Source: a virus
Reading direction: 5' to 3' (one strand)
IMG/VR virus record: IMGVR_UViG_3300027668_000097
Location: 1 to 24,319 of that record
Length of the DNA: 24,319 nt
The notes below the pieces were generated by a model. The model was not told the origin of the DNA and did not search any database. It saw only the letters and a list, made by a program, of their open reading frames with translations. How positions within the stretch are numbered: position 1 is the first letter of the stretch; each line of letters starts with the position of its first letter. Positions 9,234 to 17,719 of this stretch are shown in pieces. The position numbers were made by a program, and so were the translations under genes.

Positions 9234-11698
9234 CTTTTAAAAATTGCATTGATGATGGCGTTAAGGCTGGAGAAATTAACCAAGAGAGTGCTGACGAAAT
9301 CTTTAGCCTCTTTGATGAGTTGGAAGTTAAGTATAATAAGCAAATGGGTGGGGCTGCTGCTACAGCAAGAGCTGCTGGCGAAACAACCATTGCAACCAAA
9401 AAGCTCATATTAGAGCGCAAGCGCCGTGCTATGCTCCAGGCTAAGACCTGGCAGAAAATAAAAATACATCTGGATACCTTTAAAACAGTTACTGGCATTC
9501 AGAACAAATACAAAGCTGCATTAGATTTATTCGAGCAGTCTCAAACATCTAAATTTCAAAGCGTTGCTCAAATTCATTCCGTAGTAAAGAACAGAGCTAA
9601 TTCAACTATGAATGAATATCTGGCTACGTTTAAAAGAAATATTATTGGGGAAACTCAGGAAAAAGCTAAGTTAAAGAATTTAATTCGTGAAATTTTTGGG
9701 GAAGATACTGGAGATATTTCTGCCAGGCAGATGATGGAGGGCTGGAAAGCTTCCTCTGAATATCTTCGCAAAAGGTTTAATGCTGCTGGCGGAGCTATAG
9801 TTAATAGAATTGATTGGGGCCTTCCTCAGTTTCACGCCTCTATTAAAGTTCGTTCTGCTGGATTTGCTGAGTGGAGCAATTTTATTCGTGGCCGTTTAGA
9901 TTTAAACAAAATGGTTGACGAGCAAACCGGCTTGGCATTTTCTCCGCAAAAACTTGAGATTGCCTTACGAGATTCTTATGAAACTATAAGATCAGATGGG
10001 TCTAACAAAATAAAAGAAGGTCAATATTCGGGCAATAAATCTCTTGCTTCTAGGAACCAAGACCATCGTTTCTTTGTATTTAAGGACGCCGAATCCTGGA
10101 TGGAATACCAGGAGAAATTTGGTAACCCTAACCCATTCGATGCTATGATGGGTCATATAGATACAATGTCGCGTGATATTGCTATGATGGAAGTCCTGGG
10201 GCCAGATCCAAAAGCAACCGTTAGATTTGTTAAAGATACTTTAAGAAAAGAAGCTGACCTATCAGGTGATGAAAAGCAAATGAGAGCAGCCACAAAATCA
10301 GGGGAAGCTGTGGATGATCTATATTCTGTAATTGTTGGAACTAATAACGCTCCAGTTGACGGGGTGTTTGCTACTGGATTTGCCGGTCTTCGCCAAACTC
10401 TGCAATCGGCCCAACTTGGATCTGCTGCCGTTGCCGCTGTTACGGATATGAATTTTGGTAGAATAGCCAGGGGAATGAACGGGCTTCCACAAACTAAAAT
10501 TCTTAATAGTTACTTAAAGCTTATGAACCCTCTTACCCTTAAAGAAAAAGGCAAGCTGGCTATAAGAATTGGCCTAACTGCTGAAGGTTGGTCATCGCTT
10601 GCAGCCGGTCAAATGCGTTATGTTGGAGATATGTCAGGGCCGGAAGTTACCAGGCGAATAAGTGATTTTGTTATGAGGGCCTCGTTGCTTTCCCCTTGGA
10701 CCCAGGCCGGTAGATGGGCCTTTGGCATGGAATACCTTGGCTTTCTAGGTGATAATGTTGGCAAGACCTTCGATCAGCTACCGGCAAATATGCAGAAAAG
10801 CATGAACCACTACAATATTGGCGCGGAAAAATGGGAGGTAATGAGGAAGACCCCCCTTCACGAACATGAAGGCGCGTCATTCCTTACTGCTGATAAGATT
10901 GAAAACCGTACTGACATAAGCGCCGGTGATGCTCAAGACTTGGCAACCGCTTTAATGGTTATGATAGACACAGAAACTAACTTTGCTGTTCCAAGCACTT
11001 CAATTAGGGGACGTACTGCATTAACTGGAGACACAAGGCCAGGGACAATAGCCGGTGAGCTGACCAGATCTTTTGCTATGTATAAAGGTTTTGGGGTTAC
11101 GTTAGTTAATACTCATATCATGCGTGGCTTGGCTCAACCAACGGCCCGTGGCAAAGGCACTTACTTTGCAGATCTATTAATTAGCACGACACTAATGGGC
11201 GCTTTGGCAATGCAGCTCAAAGAAATGAGTAAAGGTCGCGATCCAAGGCCAATGGATAGTCCTGAGTTTTGGGGCGCGGCTCTGTTGCAGGGCGGTGGTC
11301 TAGGTATATATGGCGATTTTATGTTTGGAAATGTAAACAGATTTGGCGATGGATTAGCATCTACAATTGCCGGTCCTGTGGTTGGGTTTGCAAGCGACCT
11401 TCAAAAGCTTACTATTGAAAATATTATTCAAGCATCCCAGGGTAAAGATACAAACGCGGCGTCAGAGTTTATTAGCTTTGCTGGCAGATATACACCTGGA
11501 TCATCTCTTTGGTACTCCCGTTTGGCACTAGAGAGACTTGTACTTGACCAGGCGAAACTATGGGCTGACCCCAAGGCAAGGACTAAGTTTAGAAGAAAAG
11601 AAAAAGACTATAGGAAACAGTATGGTCAGAAATCTTGGTGGTCTGCTGGTGACACTTCACCCTCAAGATCTCCAGATCTATCAAACGTGTTTGATTGA
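9230..11698 (+). CDS. Large ejection protein, C-terminal partner of the gp16-type complex
   Basis: 822 residues, starting by ATGA overlap with the preceding ejection gene. N-terminal coiled-coil helices (about 1-130) precede a conserved-looking core (EYLRKRFNAAGGAIVNRIDWGLPQFH, followed by a W-rich segment to about residue 300) that I associate with large phage polyvalent or internal virion proteins. Apolar stretches lie at about 640-720. The C-terminus is strongly basic (RTKFRRKEKDYRKQYGQ) and ends W-W-x-x-G-D-T-S-P-x-R-S-P-D-L-S, an ending I recall from comparable podophage proteins. No catalytic motif is evident. It probably acts with the two preceding proteins in DNA delivery through the envelope; this is inferred from order and size. 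Confidence 0.72.
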   Translation: MTFKNCIDDGVKAGEINQESADEIFSLFDELEVKYNKQMGGAAATARAAGETTIATKKLILERKRRAMLQAKTWQKIKIHLDTFKTVTGIQNKYKAALDLFEQSQTSKFQSVAQIHSVVKNRANSTMNEYLATFKRNIIGETQEKAKLKNLIREIFGEDTGDISARQMMEGWKASSEYLRKRFNAAGGAIVNRIDWGLPQFHASIKVRSAGFAEWSNFIRGRLDLNKMVDEQTGLAFSPQKLEIALRDSYETIRSDGSNKIKEGQYSGNKSLASRNQDHRFFVFKDAESWMEYQEKFGNPNPFDAMMGHIDTMSRDIAMMEVLGPDPKATVRFVKDTLRKEADLSGDEKQMRAATKSGEAVDDLYSVIVGTNNAPVDGVFATGFAGLRQTLQSAQLGSAAVAAVTDMNFGRIARGMNGLPQTKILNSYLKLMNPLTLKEKGKLAIRIGLTAEGWSSLAAGQMRYVGDMSGPEVTRRISDFVMRASLLSPWTQAGRWAFGMEYLGFLGDNVGKTFDQLPANMQKSMNHYNIGAEKWEVMRKTPLHEHEGASFLTADKIENRTDISAGDAQDLATALMVMIDTETNFAVPSTSIRGRTALTGDTRPGTIAGELTRSFAMYKGFGVTLVNTHIMRGLAQPTARGKGTYFADLLISTTLMGALAMQLKEMSKGRDPRPMDSPEFWGAALLQGGGLGIYGDFMFGNVNRFGDGLASTIAGPVVGFASDLQKLTIENIIQASQGKDTNAASEFISFAGRYTPGSSLWYSRLALERLVLDQAKLWADPKARTKFRRKEKDYRKQYGQKSWWSAGDTSPSRSPDLSNVFD

Positions 11699-11719
11699 AT
11701 AGAATAACCGTGCTATAAA
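11691..11719 (+). promoter_or_regulatory. Sigma70-like promoter for the tail fibre genes
   Basis: TTGATT (11691-11696) and TATAAA (11714-11719) are separated by exactly 17 bases. The -35 box overlaps the last codons of the preceding gene. Transcription would start near 11726, and the fibre gene follows with AAGGA about 7 bases before its ATG. The match to the bacterial consensus suggests host RNA polymerase drives fibre expression separately from the long upstream operon. It is a prediction from spacing and sequence only. Confidence 0.55.
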
Positions 11720-11744
11720 TTGAGCGATTAAAAAGGAAACAGAT

Positions 11745-14700
11745 ATGAGTGTCCCAATCAACCCTGTTGTAAGGAGAGTTCAGTTTACTGGTAATACCAG
11801 CACTGGACCTTTTGCCTTTAGCTTTAACATACTTGCAGCAACCGATATTTCTGTGCATAAAAACGCAGCAACATTAACTTTAACTAATGACTATAGCGTT
11901 TCAATTAGCTCAAACGGTACTGGTTCAATTAGTCTTGGAGTTGCTTTGCAATCTTCAGATGTTCTTACAATCATTGGTGGTCGTGAGTTATCTCGAACAA
12001 CAGACTTTGTTACTGCTGGTGATTTGTTGGCTTCAAGCTTGAATGAACAACTTGATAGTAATGTTATCATGGCACAACAGCTTGATGAAAAAATTAATCG
12101 TTCTTTATTTCTTGACGCTGGTGATGTTTCTACAAACCTCAAGCTCCCCGTAAAGAATGTGCGTAAGGGTACGGTTCTGGGGTTTAACGCAACAAGCGGA
12201 GATCCAGAAGTCGGTCCAAAAATTACCGCTGTTCAGTCTTTAGCTAATGTTACTGCGGCTATTAATGTTCTCGGTACGACTGCTGCTGTCGAAGACCTGT
12301 CAATCTTAGGTACAGCCGCCATTGTAGAAGACATGAGCATACTGGGTACAAGTGGCAATGTAACGGCAATGGGATTGCTTGGGGTTAGTGCCGTTATCAC
12401 TGACATGGGTATTTTAGGCACGGCTGCTATCGTAGAGGACATGGCTTTATTAGGCACGTCTGGCAACGTATCTGCAATGGCCTTACTGGGAACATCAGCA
12501 GCAGTCGCTGATATGGCCATTCTAGGCACATCTGCAATCGTAGCTGATATGGCAATTTTAGGTACAGATGATGTTGTAGCCGACATGAATATTCTGGGAA
12601 GCTCAGATGTTGTCACTGACATGAATTTGTTAGCTACCGCTGCCGTTATTGAAGACATGGGTCTACTAGCTACAAGCGCTAATGTAGCCGCAATGGGTAA
12701 CATTGGTACGTCAGCTAACGTAACTTCTATGGGCTTACTGGGAACAAGTGCCGTTGTTACAGATATGGGAATATTGGGAACCGCCGCTATCGTTGAAGAT
12801 ATGAGCTTACTAGGAACAAGTGCTAATGTAACTTCAATGGGGTTGCTCGGCACAAGCGCTGTAGTAGAAGACCTGGGGTTACTGGCAACAAGTGCAGTGA
12901 TTGAAGATATGGGATTACTGGCAACCTCTGCTGTCATTGGGAACATGGGGTTGCTTGGTACGAGTGGCAATGTAACGGCAATGGGTAATGTTGGCGGTTC
13001 AATAACTAACGTCAATACTGTGGCTTCAAATGTTGCTGGAGTTAATAGTTTTGCAGAACGATATAGGATAGCATCTTCAGCACCATCAAGCTCCTTAAAC
13101 GTGGGAGATTTATATTTTGACACATCGGCTAACGAACTAAAAGTTTATAAGTCTAGTGGTTGGGCAGCGGCTGGTTCTACTGTTAATGGTACATCAGCTA
13201 GATTTCATTACGATATAACTGGCACGCCAACGACAGTAAGTGGCAGTGATGCCAATAGTAATACTTTAGCTTACGATGCTGGTTTCATCGACGTCTACGT
13301 CAATGGTGTCCGAATGTCACCAGCCGATATAACAACAACCTCTGGTTCATCAGTCGTTTTTGCAAGTGCTTTAGCTGCTGGAGATGAAGTTGACATTGTG
13401 GCATTTGGTACGTTTGCAGTAGCAAACATTGTGGCAACTGGTGCATTAAACTCTGGATCAATAACAAGTGGATTTGGCACGATTAATAATGGGGCCAGCA
13501 CAATTACAACTACTGGTGTTGGTTCATTCGGATCTTTAGATATTAGTGGTGCAATAGACGTAGACGGCACAACGAACCTTGATGTGGTAGACATTGATGG
13601 CGCTGTCGATATGGCACTTACTCTTGCTGTTACAGGTGTAGTCACAGCCAACGCTGGTGTGGTTGTAGATAATATTACAATAGATGGTCAAGAGATTGAT
13701 GTAAGCTCTGGTGACCTAACGCTAGACGTTGCAGGGGATATTTTCCTTGATGCTGGTGGAGATAATATAAAGTTTTTATATGGTGGTACAACTTATCTTG
13801 ATTTTTATAAATCAGGAAGTAGCATAGGACTTTACCAAGCTGTTCAAGATGGAGACTTCCTATTTCAAGGCAATGATGGCGGTGCTTCAATTACCGCATT
13901 GACCCTTGATATGTCTAATGCTGGTGCGGCTACGTTTAACTCTCAGGTAAGTGCAGACAATTATACTGTTGCTGCGGGAGGCGTATATACAACCGCCGCT
14001 GGTAACGATTTAAACATTGTCTACCCAGACGGGCGTTCACTGTTCGTAAAAGAAGCGGGAACCACCCACCTTACTGTAGATAATGTAGGGACTCTGATAG
14101 TAGGCGGGACAACCAAAGTATCTCATGGGCAATCTATTCCATTCCAAGCGGGTGAAGGAGGTAACTTTTTTACTATCCAACGAAATGACGGTCAAGATGT
14201 TTTGGAAGTTAATACAAAAACTGACACGGCTGTTACAAGAACGCATTTTGCACTTAATAATTCTAACGGCACTGTCGGCACTATTCAAACACAAGGTTCA
14301 GGAGTAGCCTACAACACCTCATCAGACCACCGACTCAAAGAAAACGTAGACTATAGTTGGGATGCCACCACCCGCCTTAAGCAACTCAAGCCAGCTAGGT
14401 TTAACTTTATTGCTGATGCTGACACTACAGTCGATGGTTTCCTCGCACATGAGGCACAGGCTGTTGTCCCTGAGTGTGTCACAGGCACACACAACGAAAC
14501 TCAAACATTAACTAAAGTTGTACTCTCATCAAGCAACACTGTGCTTGCAGAAAATATTGAGCAATCAGATTGGACTGCTGGCAAATCAGCTACAACAGAT
14601 GAGGATGGGAATGCAGTAGCAGCCATCTACCCATCAGATAGCACATGGGCAGCAGAGCATGTTGTGCCAAAAATGCAGGGCATTGATCAATCCAAACTCG

Positions 14701-14762
14701 TCCCACTGCTTGCCAAAACAATAATCGAATTAGAAGCTCGCATCACAGCATTGGAGGCTTAA
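11745..14762 (+). CDS. Tail fibre protein with T7-type N-terminus, tandem repeats and S74 chaperone
   Basis: 1005 residues. Residues 1-125 match the T7 gp17 N-terminal domain that anchors fibres to the tail (VRRVQFTGNTSTGPFAFSF near the start, then LDSNVIMAQQLDEKINRSL). Residues 170-421 are 21 tandem 12-residue repeats of the form VxDMxxLGTxxx. A linker typical of marine phage fibres follows (DLYFDTSANELKVYKSSGW, then FIDVYVNGVRMSPADI), then a beta-rich region with LDVVDIDGAVDMALTL. The C-terminus is an intramolecular chaperone of peptidase S74: S860-D861-H-R-L-K865, with cleavage expected between S860 and D861, releasing about 145 residues after trimer folding. It would be the main host-recognition fibre. 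The next fibre gene starts 4 bases after the stop codon. Confidence 0.92.
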   Translation: MSVPINPVVRRVQFTGNTSTGPFAFSFNILAATDISVHKNAATLTLTNDYSVSISSNGTGSISLGVALQSSDVLTIIGGRELSRTTDFVTAGDLLASSLNEQLDSNVIMAQQLDEKINRSLFLDAGDVSTNLKLPVKNVRKGTVLGFNATSGDPEVGPKITAVQSLANVTAAINVLGTTAAVEDLSILGTAAIVEDMSILGTSGNVTAMGLLGVSAVITDMGILGTAAIVEDMALLGTSGNVSAMALLGTSAAVADMAILGTSAIVADMAILGTDDVVADMNILGSSDVVTDMNLLATAAVIEDMGLLATSANVAAMGNIGTSANVTSMGLLGTSAVVTDMGILGTAAIVEDMSLLGTSANVTSMGLLGTSAVVEDLGLLATSAVIEDMGLLATSAVIGNMGLLGTSGNVTAMGNVGGSITNVNTVASNVAGVNSFAERYRIASSAPSSSLNVGDLYFDTSANELKVYKSSGWAAAGSTVNGTSARFHYDITGTPTTVSGSDANSNTLAYDAGFIDVYVNGVRMSPADITTTSGSSVVFASALAAGDEVDIVAFGTFAVANIVATGALNSGSITSGFGTINNGASTITTTGVGSFGSLDISGAIDVDGTTNLDVVDIDGAVDMALTLAVTGVVTANAGVVVDNITIDGQEIDVSSGDLTLDVAGDIFLDAGGDNIKFLYGGTTYLDFYKSGSSIGLYQAVQDGDFLFQGNDGGASITALTLDMSNAGAATFNSQVSADNYTVAAGGVYTTAAGNDLNIVYPDGRSLFVKEAGTTHLTVDNVGTLIVGGTTKVSHGQSIPFQAGEGGNFFTIQRNDGQDVLEVNTKTDTAVTRTHFALNNSNGTVGTIQTQGSGVAYNTSSDHRLKENVDYSWDATTRLKQLKPARFNFIADADTTVDGFLAHEAQAVVPECVTGTHNETQTLTKVVLSSSNTVLAENIEQSDWTAGKSATTDEDGNAVAAIYPSDSTWAAEHVVPKMQGIDQSKLVPLLAKTIIELEARITALEA
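12252..13007 (+). repeat. 21 tandem 36-base repeats in the tail fibre shaft
   Basis: By eye, 21 consecutive units of exactly 36 bases encode 12-residue repeats with consensus V-x-D-M-x-x-L-G-T-x-A-x; the first unit (TAAINVLGTTAA) and the last (VTAMGNVGGSIT) are the most divergent. Hydrophobic residues fall at fixed positions, fitting a regular shaft (coiled coil or beta-structure), not disorder. The DNA is degenerate at third positions, so the array is old or under protein-level selection. It ends directly in an NVNTVASNVAGVNS segment, another fibre repeat type. Confidence 0.9.
13545..13670 (+). repeat. Duplicated fibre segment, copy 1
   Basis: This 126-base segment of the first fibre gene aligns without gaps to 14835-14960 in the second fibre gene, with about 23 mismatches by my count. 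The last 30 bases (13641-13670) are identical. Most differences are at third codon positions, so protein sequence (LDVVDIDGAVDMALTLAV) is conserved. It indicates an intragenomic duplication or shared fibre module. Confidence 0.85.
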
Positions 14763-14765
14763 TAG

Positions 14766-15686
14766 ATGACAAAAGCAAAAGAACTCAGTGAGCTAGCATC
14801 TGCTGCAACAGTCACGTCAGGAAACGTAGCCCTGAGTGGTGGCTTAGACGTAGATGGGGTTACAAACCTAGACGTTGTAGACATTGACGGCGCTGTTGAC
14901 ATGGCACTTACTTTGGCGGTTGGTGGCGCAGTCACAGCCAACGCTGGTGTGGTTGTAGATACAATGACACTAGATGCGGCTACCCTTACAGCCACAGGTT
15001 CTCTTACTATTGATGCGACTGGCGATATTAACCTTGATGCAGATGGTGCTGATGTAAACCTTTTAGACGCTGGGACTACTTATGCGCATCTTAGTAATGT
15101 TTCTGGGGACTTTTATGTAACTACCCCAACGCAAGATAAAGACATATTAATACGAGGCAATGACGGCGGCAGTTTTATAACTGCATTGAAGTTTGATATG
15201 TCTGACGAAGGTGCTGCAATATTCAACTCCACAATAAAGCTAGGGACTAACCGTGGGATATACATTGGCGGGACTAGTGCCGCAAATTATCTTGAAGATT
15301 ATGAAACTGGTTCCGCAACTTTAACTTGGAGTGGAACGGGCGGATCAGCGAACACATCGAGTACAACATGGAACTATGTGAAAATTGGAAGTCTGGTCAC
15401 TGTAACTGGGAATACGAGTTCTGCACTTCCAAACGCAACTGGAACGATTGTACTTACGGGCTTGCCCTTTGCGTGCAATCGTAATGCGGCTGGTTCTATA
15501 TTGTATCGCCAATTAAACCCACCAAGTGGTATGCATACTATGGTTGCTTTTGCACAAAGCGGCACAACACAACTCATGCCTTTTTGGTCAGGATCTAATG
15601 CATATGTTCAACTAAATTCCTCAGATTTTAACGCTAATGGCGCTCAAGATATGTACATGACCGTTAGTTACTACACCACATCATAA
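14766..15686 (+). CDS. Second, short tail fibre / receptor-binding protein
   Basis: 306 residues without the T7-type anchor domain. The N-terminal third shares a segment with the preceding fibre (residues about 24-65). The middle has repeated short beta-strand turns (LTIDATGDINLDADGADVNL). The C-terminal half is Ser/Thr/Gly/aromatic-rich (from about residue 185), which fits a beta-sandwich tip. No chaperone domain is present. GGAGG lies 8 bases before the ATG. It could be a secondary adhesin attached to the first fibre or an alternative tip domain; its lack of an anchor suggests that it binds the first fibre. Assignment is by composition, shared module and neighbour. Confidence 0.75.
   Translation: MTKAKELSELASAATVTSGNVALSGGLDVDGVTNLDVVDIDGAVDMALTLAVGGAVTANAGVVVDTMTLDAATLTATGSLTIDATGDINLDADGADVNLLDAGTTYAHLSNVSGDFYVTTPTQDKDILIRGNDGGSFITALKFDMSDEGAAIFNSTIKLGTNRGIYIGGTSAANYLEDYETGSATLTWSGTGGSANTSSTTWNYVKIGSLVTVTGNTSSALPNATGTIVLTGLPFACNRNAAGSILYRQLNPPSGMHTMVAFAQSGTTQLMPFWSGSNAYVQLNSSDFNANGAQDMYMTVSYYTTS
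14835..14960 (+). repeat. Duplicated fibre segment, copy 2
   Basis: Partner of 13545-13670 (gapless, about 23 mismatches in 126 bases, final 30 bases identical). The copies are 1290 bases apart in direct orientation, so recombination between them would fuse the two fibre genes in frame (1290 is a multiple of 3) and delete the S74 chaperone of the first. Confidence 0.85.
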
Positions 15687-15693
15687 CGAATTA

Positions 15694-15713
15694 ACCCTGT
15701 GGGATTACAGGGT
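15694..15713 (+). other. Hairpin between fibre and lysis genes
   Basis: ACCCTGT (15694-15700) and ACAGGGT (15707-15713) form a perfect 7-bp stem with a 6-base loop, followed by a small GGAC/GTCC-type repeat. No T-run follows on either strand, so it is not a classical terminator; an mRNA processing or stability site between the fibre and lysis genes is a possible role. Confidence 0.55.
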
Positions 15714-15740
15714 CGGACAGTCCATAAAGGGAGATAAAAT

Positions 15741-16055
15741 ATGTCGAATACTGATATAACAAAGGTAATTGAATACGACAAAATTGAGGTTGTGCAATCT
15801 TGGAACATACAAGTTCGCAAGGCTACGAAGATCATGGAAGAACAGGCAGACGGCTCATTAACTGAGCTTAGTCGTGCGTTTCACAGACACGTTCTTCAGC
15901 CGTTTAACTCAGTCAAAGCTGACGATGATAGCTGGACACACACAGCGACAGACATCTCTGCTGAACATGCAAGCGTACAAGCTATAGCTAACGCCGCTTG
16001 GACTACCGCTGTGGGCAACGCATACAAAGCTATGCGCGAAGCGCAAGATCAGTAG
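15741..16055 (+). CDS. Small conserved-looking protein of unknown function
   Basis: 104 residues, soluble, acidic, no signal peptide or membrane segment. GGGAG lies 8 bases before the ATG, and composition matches the neighbours, so it is a genuine gene. The first third (KIEVVQSWNIQVRKATKIME) looks like a beta-alpha unit; the rest is helical (about residues 72-100). It opens the lysis cassette. I do not recognise a family. Roles as a fibre-assembly helper or a virion decoration are possible from position alone. Confidence 0.7.
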   Translation: MSNTDITKVIEYDKIEVVQSWNIQVRKATKIMEEQADGSLTELSRAFHRHVLQPFNSVKADDDSWTHTATDISAEHASVQAIANAAWTTAVGNAYKAMREAQDQ

Positions 16056-16064
16056 ACAGGTTTT

Positions 16065-16544
16065 ATGATTGAGGTCTTGGCTCTTGCTGGCATGGTTACA
16101 CAAGTAGCTGGTGGTATTAGCTCTGCTATCAAGGCGGGTAAAGATATTAATCAACTCATGCCCGCCTTCGGTAAACTTGCTGAGATTGAAAGTGAAATAA
16201 ACTTAGCTGAAAGTGGAAAGCACAAAGGCCCACTAGGTCGTCTTAGCTCCTCGGAGCAAGAAGGCTATGCTATAGCCGCTGCGCGCATGGCTCATAAAAA
16301 AGCTTTGGAAGAACTACGTTCGCTATGCAGAAGCGGTCCCAATGCGGAACCAGGATTATGGGACATGGTTGTATCTGAAACAGCGAAGGCCCGTAAGAGA
16401 AAGAAGCTAGCTCTTGAGGAAGAGGCAGAGAAGCGTGATAAGATCTTTTGGTTTCTATCAATAGCTTTCTTCGTAGCTTTATTTGCAACTGCTACTGGCG
16501 GTATGATTTGGGGTGCTGCCCTATGGGCGGGGAGTAATAAATAA
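16065..16544 (+). CDS. C-terminally anchored membrane protein of the lysis region
   Basis: 159 residues. A weakly apolar N-terminus (1-25) is followed by charged helices (about 40-128; the end is very basic and acidic: KARKRKKLALEEEAEKRDK) and one strong membrane segment near the C-terminus (about 129-151). This helix-plus-terminal-anchor layout recurs beside fibre and lysis genes in marine phages, as I recall it. An inner-membrane spanin or lysis regulator is possible, but spanins normally carry an N-terminal anchor. The next gene starts at its last base. The ribosome site is weak (AGG). Confidence 0.7.
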   Translation: MIEVLALAGMVTQVAGGISSAIKAGKDINQLMPAFGKLAEIESEINLAESGKHKGPLGRLSSSEQEGYAIAAARMAHKKALEELRSLCRSGPNAEPGLWDMVVSETAKARKRKKLALEEEAEKRDKIFWFLSIAFFVALFATATGGMIWGAALWAGSNK

Positions 16545-16870
16545 TGACGGAATTTGAGAAAGCAGACCTAGACGCCAATGGTTCTATTTGTGTTGATGAG
16601 TGGGCGTTGCTGGATCTAGAAGACAGGCGAAGGCGCTTAGATGATGAAGACAGTAAGAGAGATATGCAAAGAAGAGTTGTGTACTTTTGCCTGTTCGGGA
16701 TGTTGCTGTATCCTTTCTGTATTATTGTAACTGCTTGGATAGGGTTAAGTGAGGCTACATCTGCACTAAGTTCTATTGCTGGAATTTATTTTGTAAGTGT
16801 TGCTGGTATAATAGGTGTGTTTTTTGGCGTAACAAACATGGGGAAAAGCAATGTTAAACATAGTGAGTAG
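16544..16870 (+). CDS. EF-hand membrane protein of the lysis cassette
   Basis: 108 residues. Residues 8-19 (DLDANGSICVDE) form a canonical 12-position calcium-binding EF-hand loop: Asp at 1 and 3, Asn at 5, Gly at 6, Ile at 8, Glu at 12. A very charged helix follows (24-44), then two membrane segments (about 46-68 and 74-99). Similar layouts occur in marine phages as uncharacterised proteins, to my recollection. It overlaps both neighbours (one base upstream, 20 bases downstream with the holin-like gene), so it belongs to the lysis operon. A calcium-responsive holin or antiholin role is inference only. Confidence 0.75.
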   Translation: MTEFEKADLDANGSICVDEWALLDLEDRRRRLDDEDSKRDMQRRVVYFCLFGMLLYPFCIIVTAWIGLSEATSALSSIAGIYFVSVAGIIGVFFGVTNMGKSNVKHSE

Positions 16871-17192
16871 CCTTGCGGGGCTGGCAACAAGTGTGATTGA
16901 CGGCAAGACTGCGGTCAAGAAAGCTGAAGCTCAGACTAAGATGAAGATTGCTACTGGAGAAATCACTTGGGAACAGTCTGCTATTGAGGCCAGTAAGGAC
17001 AGTTGGAAGGACGAAGCCTGGACTTTATGCTTTATTTTCATAGTGTTAGGTAGCTTTGTGCCTGGGCTTCAGCCTTACATGGAACAAGGATTTATTAATC
17101 TACAAGCTGCGCCAAGCTGGTTTAGTTGGGCGATGTATGCTTCAATAGCCGCCAGCTTTGGAATCCGTACAATGAAGGGTTTAAGAAAATGA
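16851..17192 (+). CDS. Holin-like protein
   Basis: 113 residues. An N-terminal helical part (1-50) is followed by SWKDEAWTLCFIFIVLGSFVP (first membrane segment, about 56-72) and a second membrane segment (about 89-106), with a basic tail (RTMKGLRK). The SWKDE-aromatic entry to the first segment is typical of holins beside endolysins in marine phages. It overlaps the EF-hand gene by 20 bases and the endolysin by ATGA (17189-17192), giving the usual holin-endolysin pair. It would form the inner-membrane lesion that releases or activates the endolysin. GGGG lies 7 bases before the ATG. Confidence 0.75.
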   Translation: MLNIVSSLAGLATSVIDGKTAVKKAEAQTKMKIATGEITWEQSAIEASKDSWKDEAWTLCFIFIVLGSFVPGLQPYMEQGFINLQAAPSWFSWAMYASIAASFGIRTMKGLRK

Positions 17193-17710
17193 AAGATAAC
17201 TTTAATGAATGCTTAGAAATGTTACTCAAGCACGAAGGCGGTTTTGTAAATCATGAAAAAGATCCTGGCGGAATGACAAATCTTGGTGTGACCAAGGCTG
17301 TGTATGACGAATGGACAGGAAAGGTAAGCACTGAGGAAGACATGAGGGCGCTGACGCCTGACGATGTTGCCCCGATATACAAGAAAAACTATTGGGATAA
17401 AGTCTGTGGTGATAATTTACCTGGCGGCTTAGATTGGGCGGCCTTTGATTGGGCTGTTAATTCTGGAAGCAAACGCCCAGCCAAAGCAATTCAAAGAGCT
17501 GTTGGGTCATTTCAGGATGGATCTATTGGGCCTATGACATTGCAATCTGTTGCTGATGTAGATCCAGAACGGATCATTGAGGCTGTTTACCACACGCGAC
17601 AGAAATTCTATGAAAATCTCAGCACTTTTGATACCTTTGGAAAAGGTTGGACCAGAAGAAATAAAGAAACTCTTGAGGCAGCTCTTGTGATGGCAAATAA
17701 ACCAACGTAA
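17189..17710 (+). CDS. Endolysin, glycoside hydrolase family 108
   Basis: 173 residues from the ATG at 17189. This start overlaps the holin stop as ATGA and has GAAGGG 9 bases upstream; an earlier in-frame ATG at 17126 lies inside the holin gene and lacks such a site. LLKHEGGFVNHEKDPGGMTN (12-31) is the GH108 signature, with E16 of the EGG motif as the expected catalytic acid. The C-terminal half (from about residue 95: AIQRAVGSFQDGSIGPMTLQ) is the peptidoglycan-binding domain usual in the family. No signal peptide, so export depends on the holin. It cleaves glycan strands of peptidoglycan. Confidence 0.93.
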   Translation: MKDNFNECLEMLLKHEGGFVNHEKDPGGMTNLGVTKAVYDEWTGKVSTEEDMRALTPDDVAPIYKKNYWDKVCGDNLPGGLDWAAFDWAVNSGSKRPAKAIQRAVGSFQDGSIGPMTLQSVADVDPERIIEAVYHTRQKFYENLSTFDTFGKGWTRRNKETLEAALVMANKPT

Positions 17711-17719
17711 AAGTATTAG

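Noticed and set aside
12252-13007. CRISPR-like array
   Set aside because: The 36-base units are contiguous, have no spacers and encode in-frame protein repeats.
12233-13123. 296-residue open frame on the minus strand opposite the fibre repeats
   Set aside because: It is the reverse reading of the 36-base repeats (hence Pro/Ser/Ala/Thr-rich repeats) and lies fully inside a well-supported fibre gene; no ribosome site was seen.
16065-16544. Rz-type spanin call for the C-terminally anchored protein
   Set aside because: Inner-membrane spanins carry an N-terminal anchor and a periplasmic coiled coil; this protein has its strong membrane segment at the other end, and no embedded lipoprotein frame was found.
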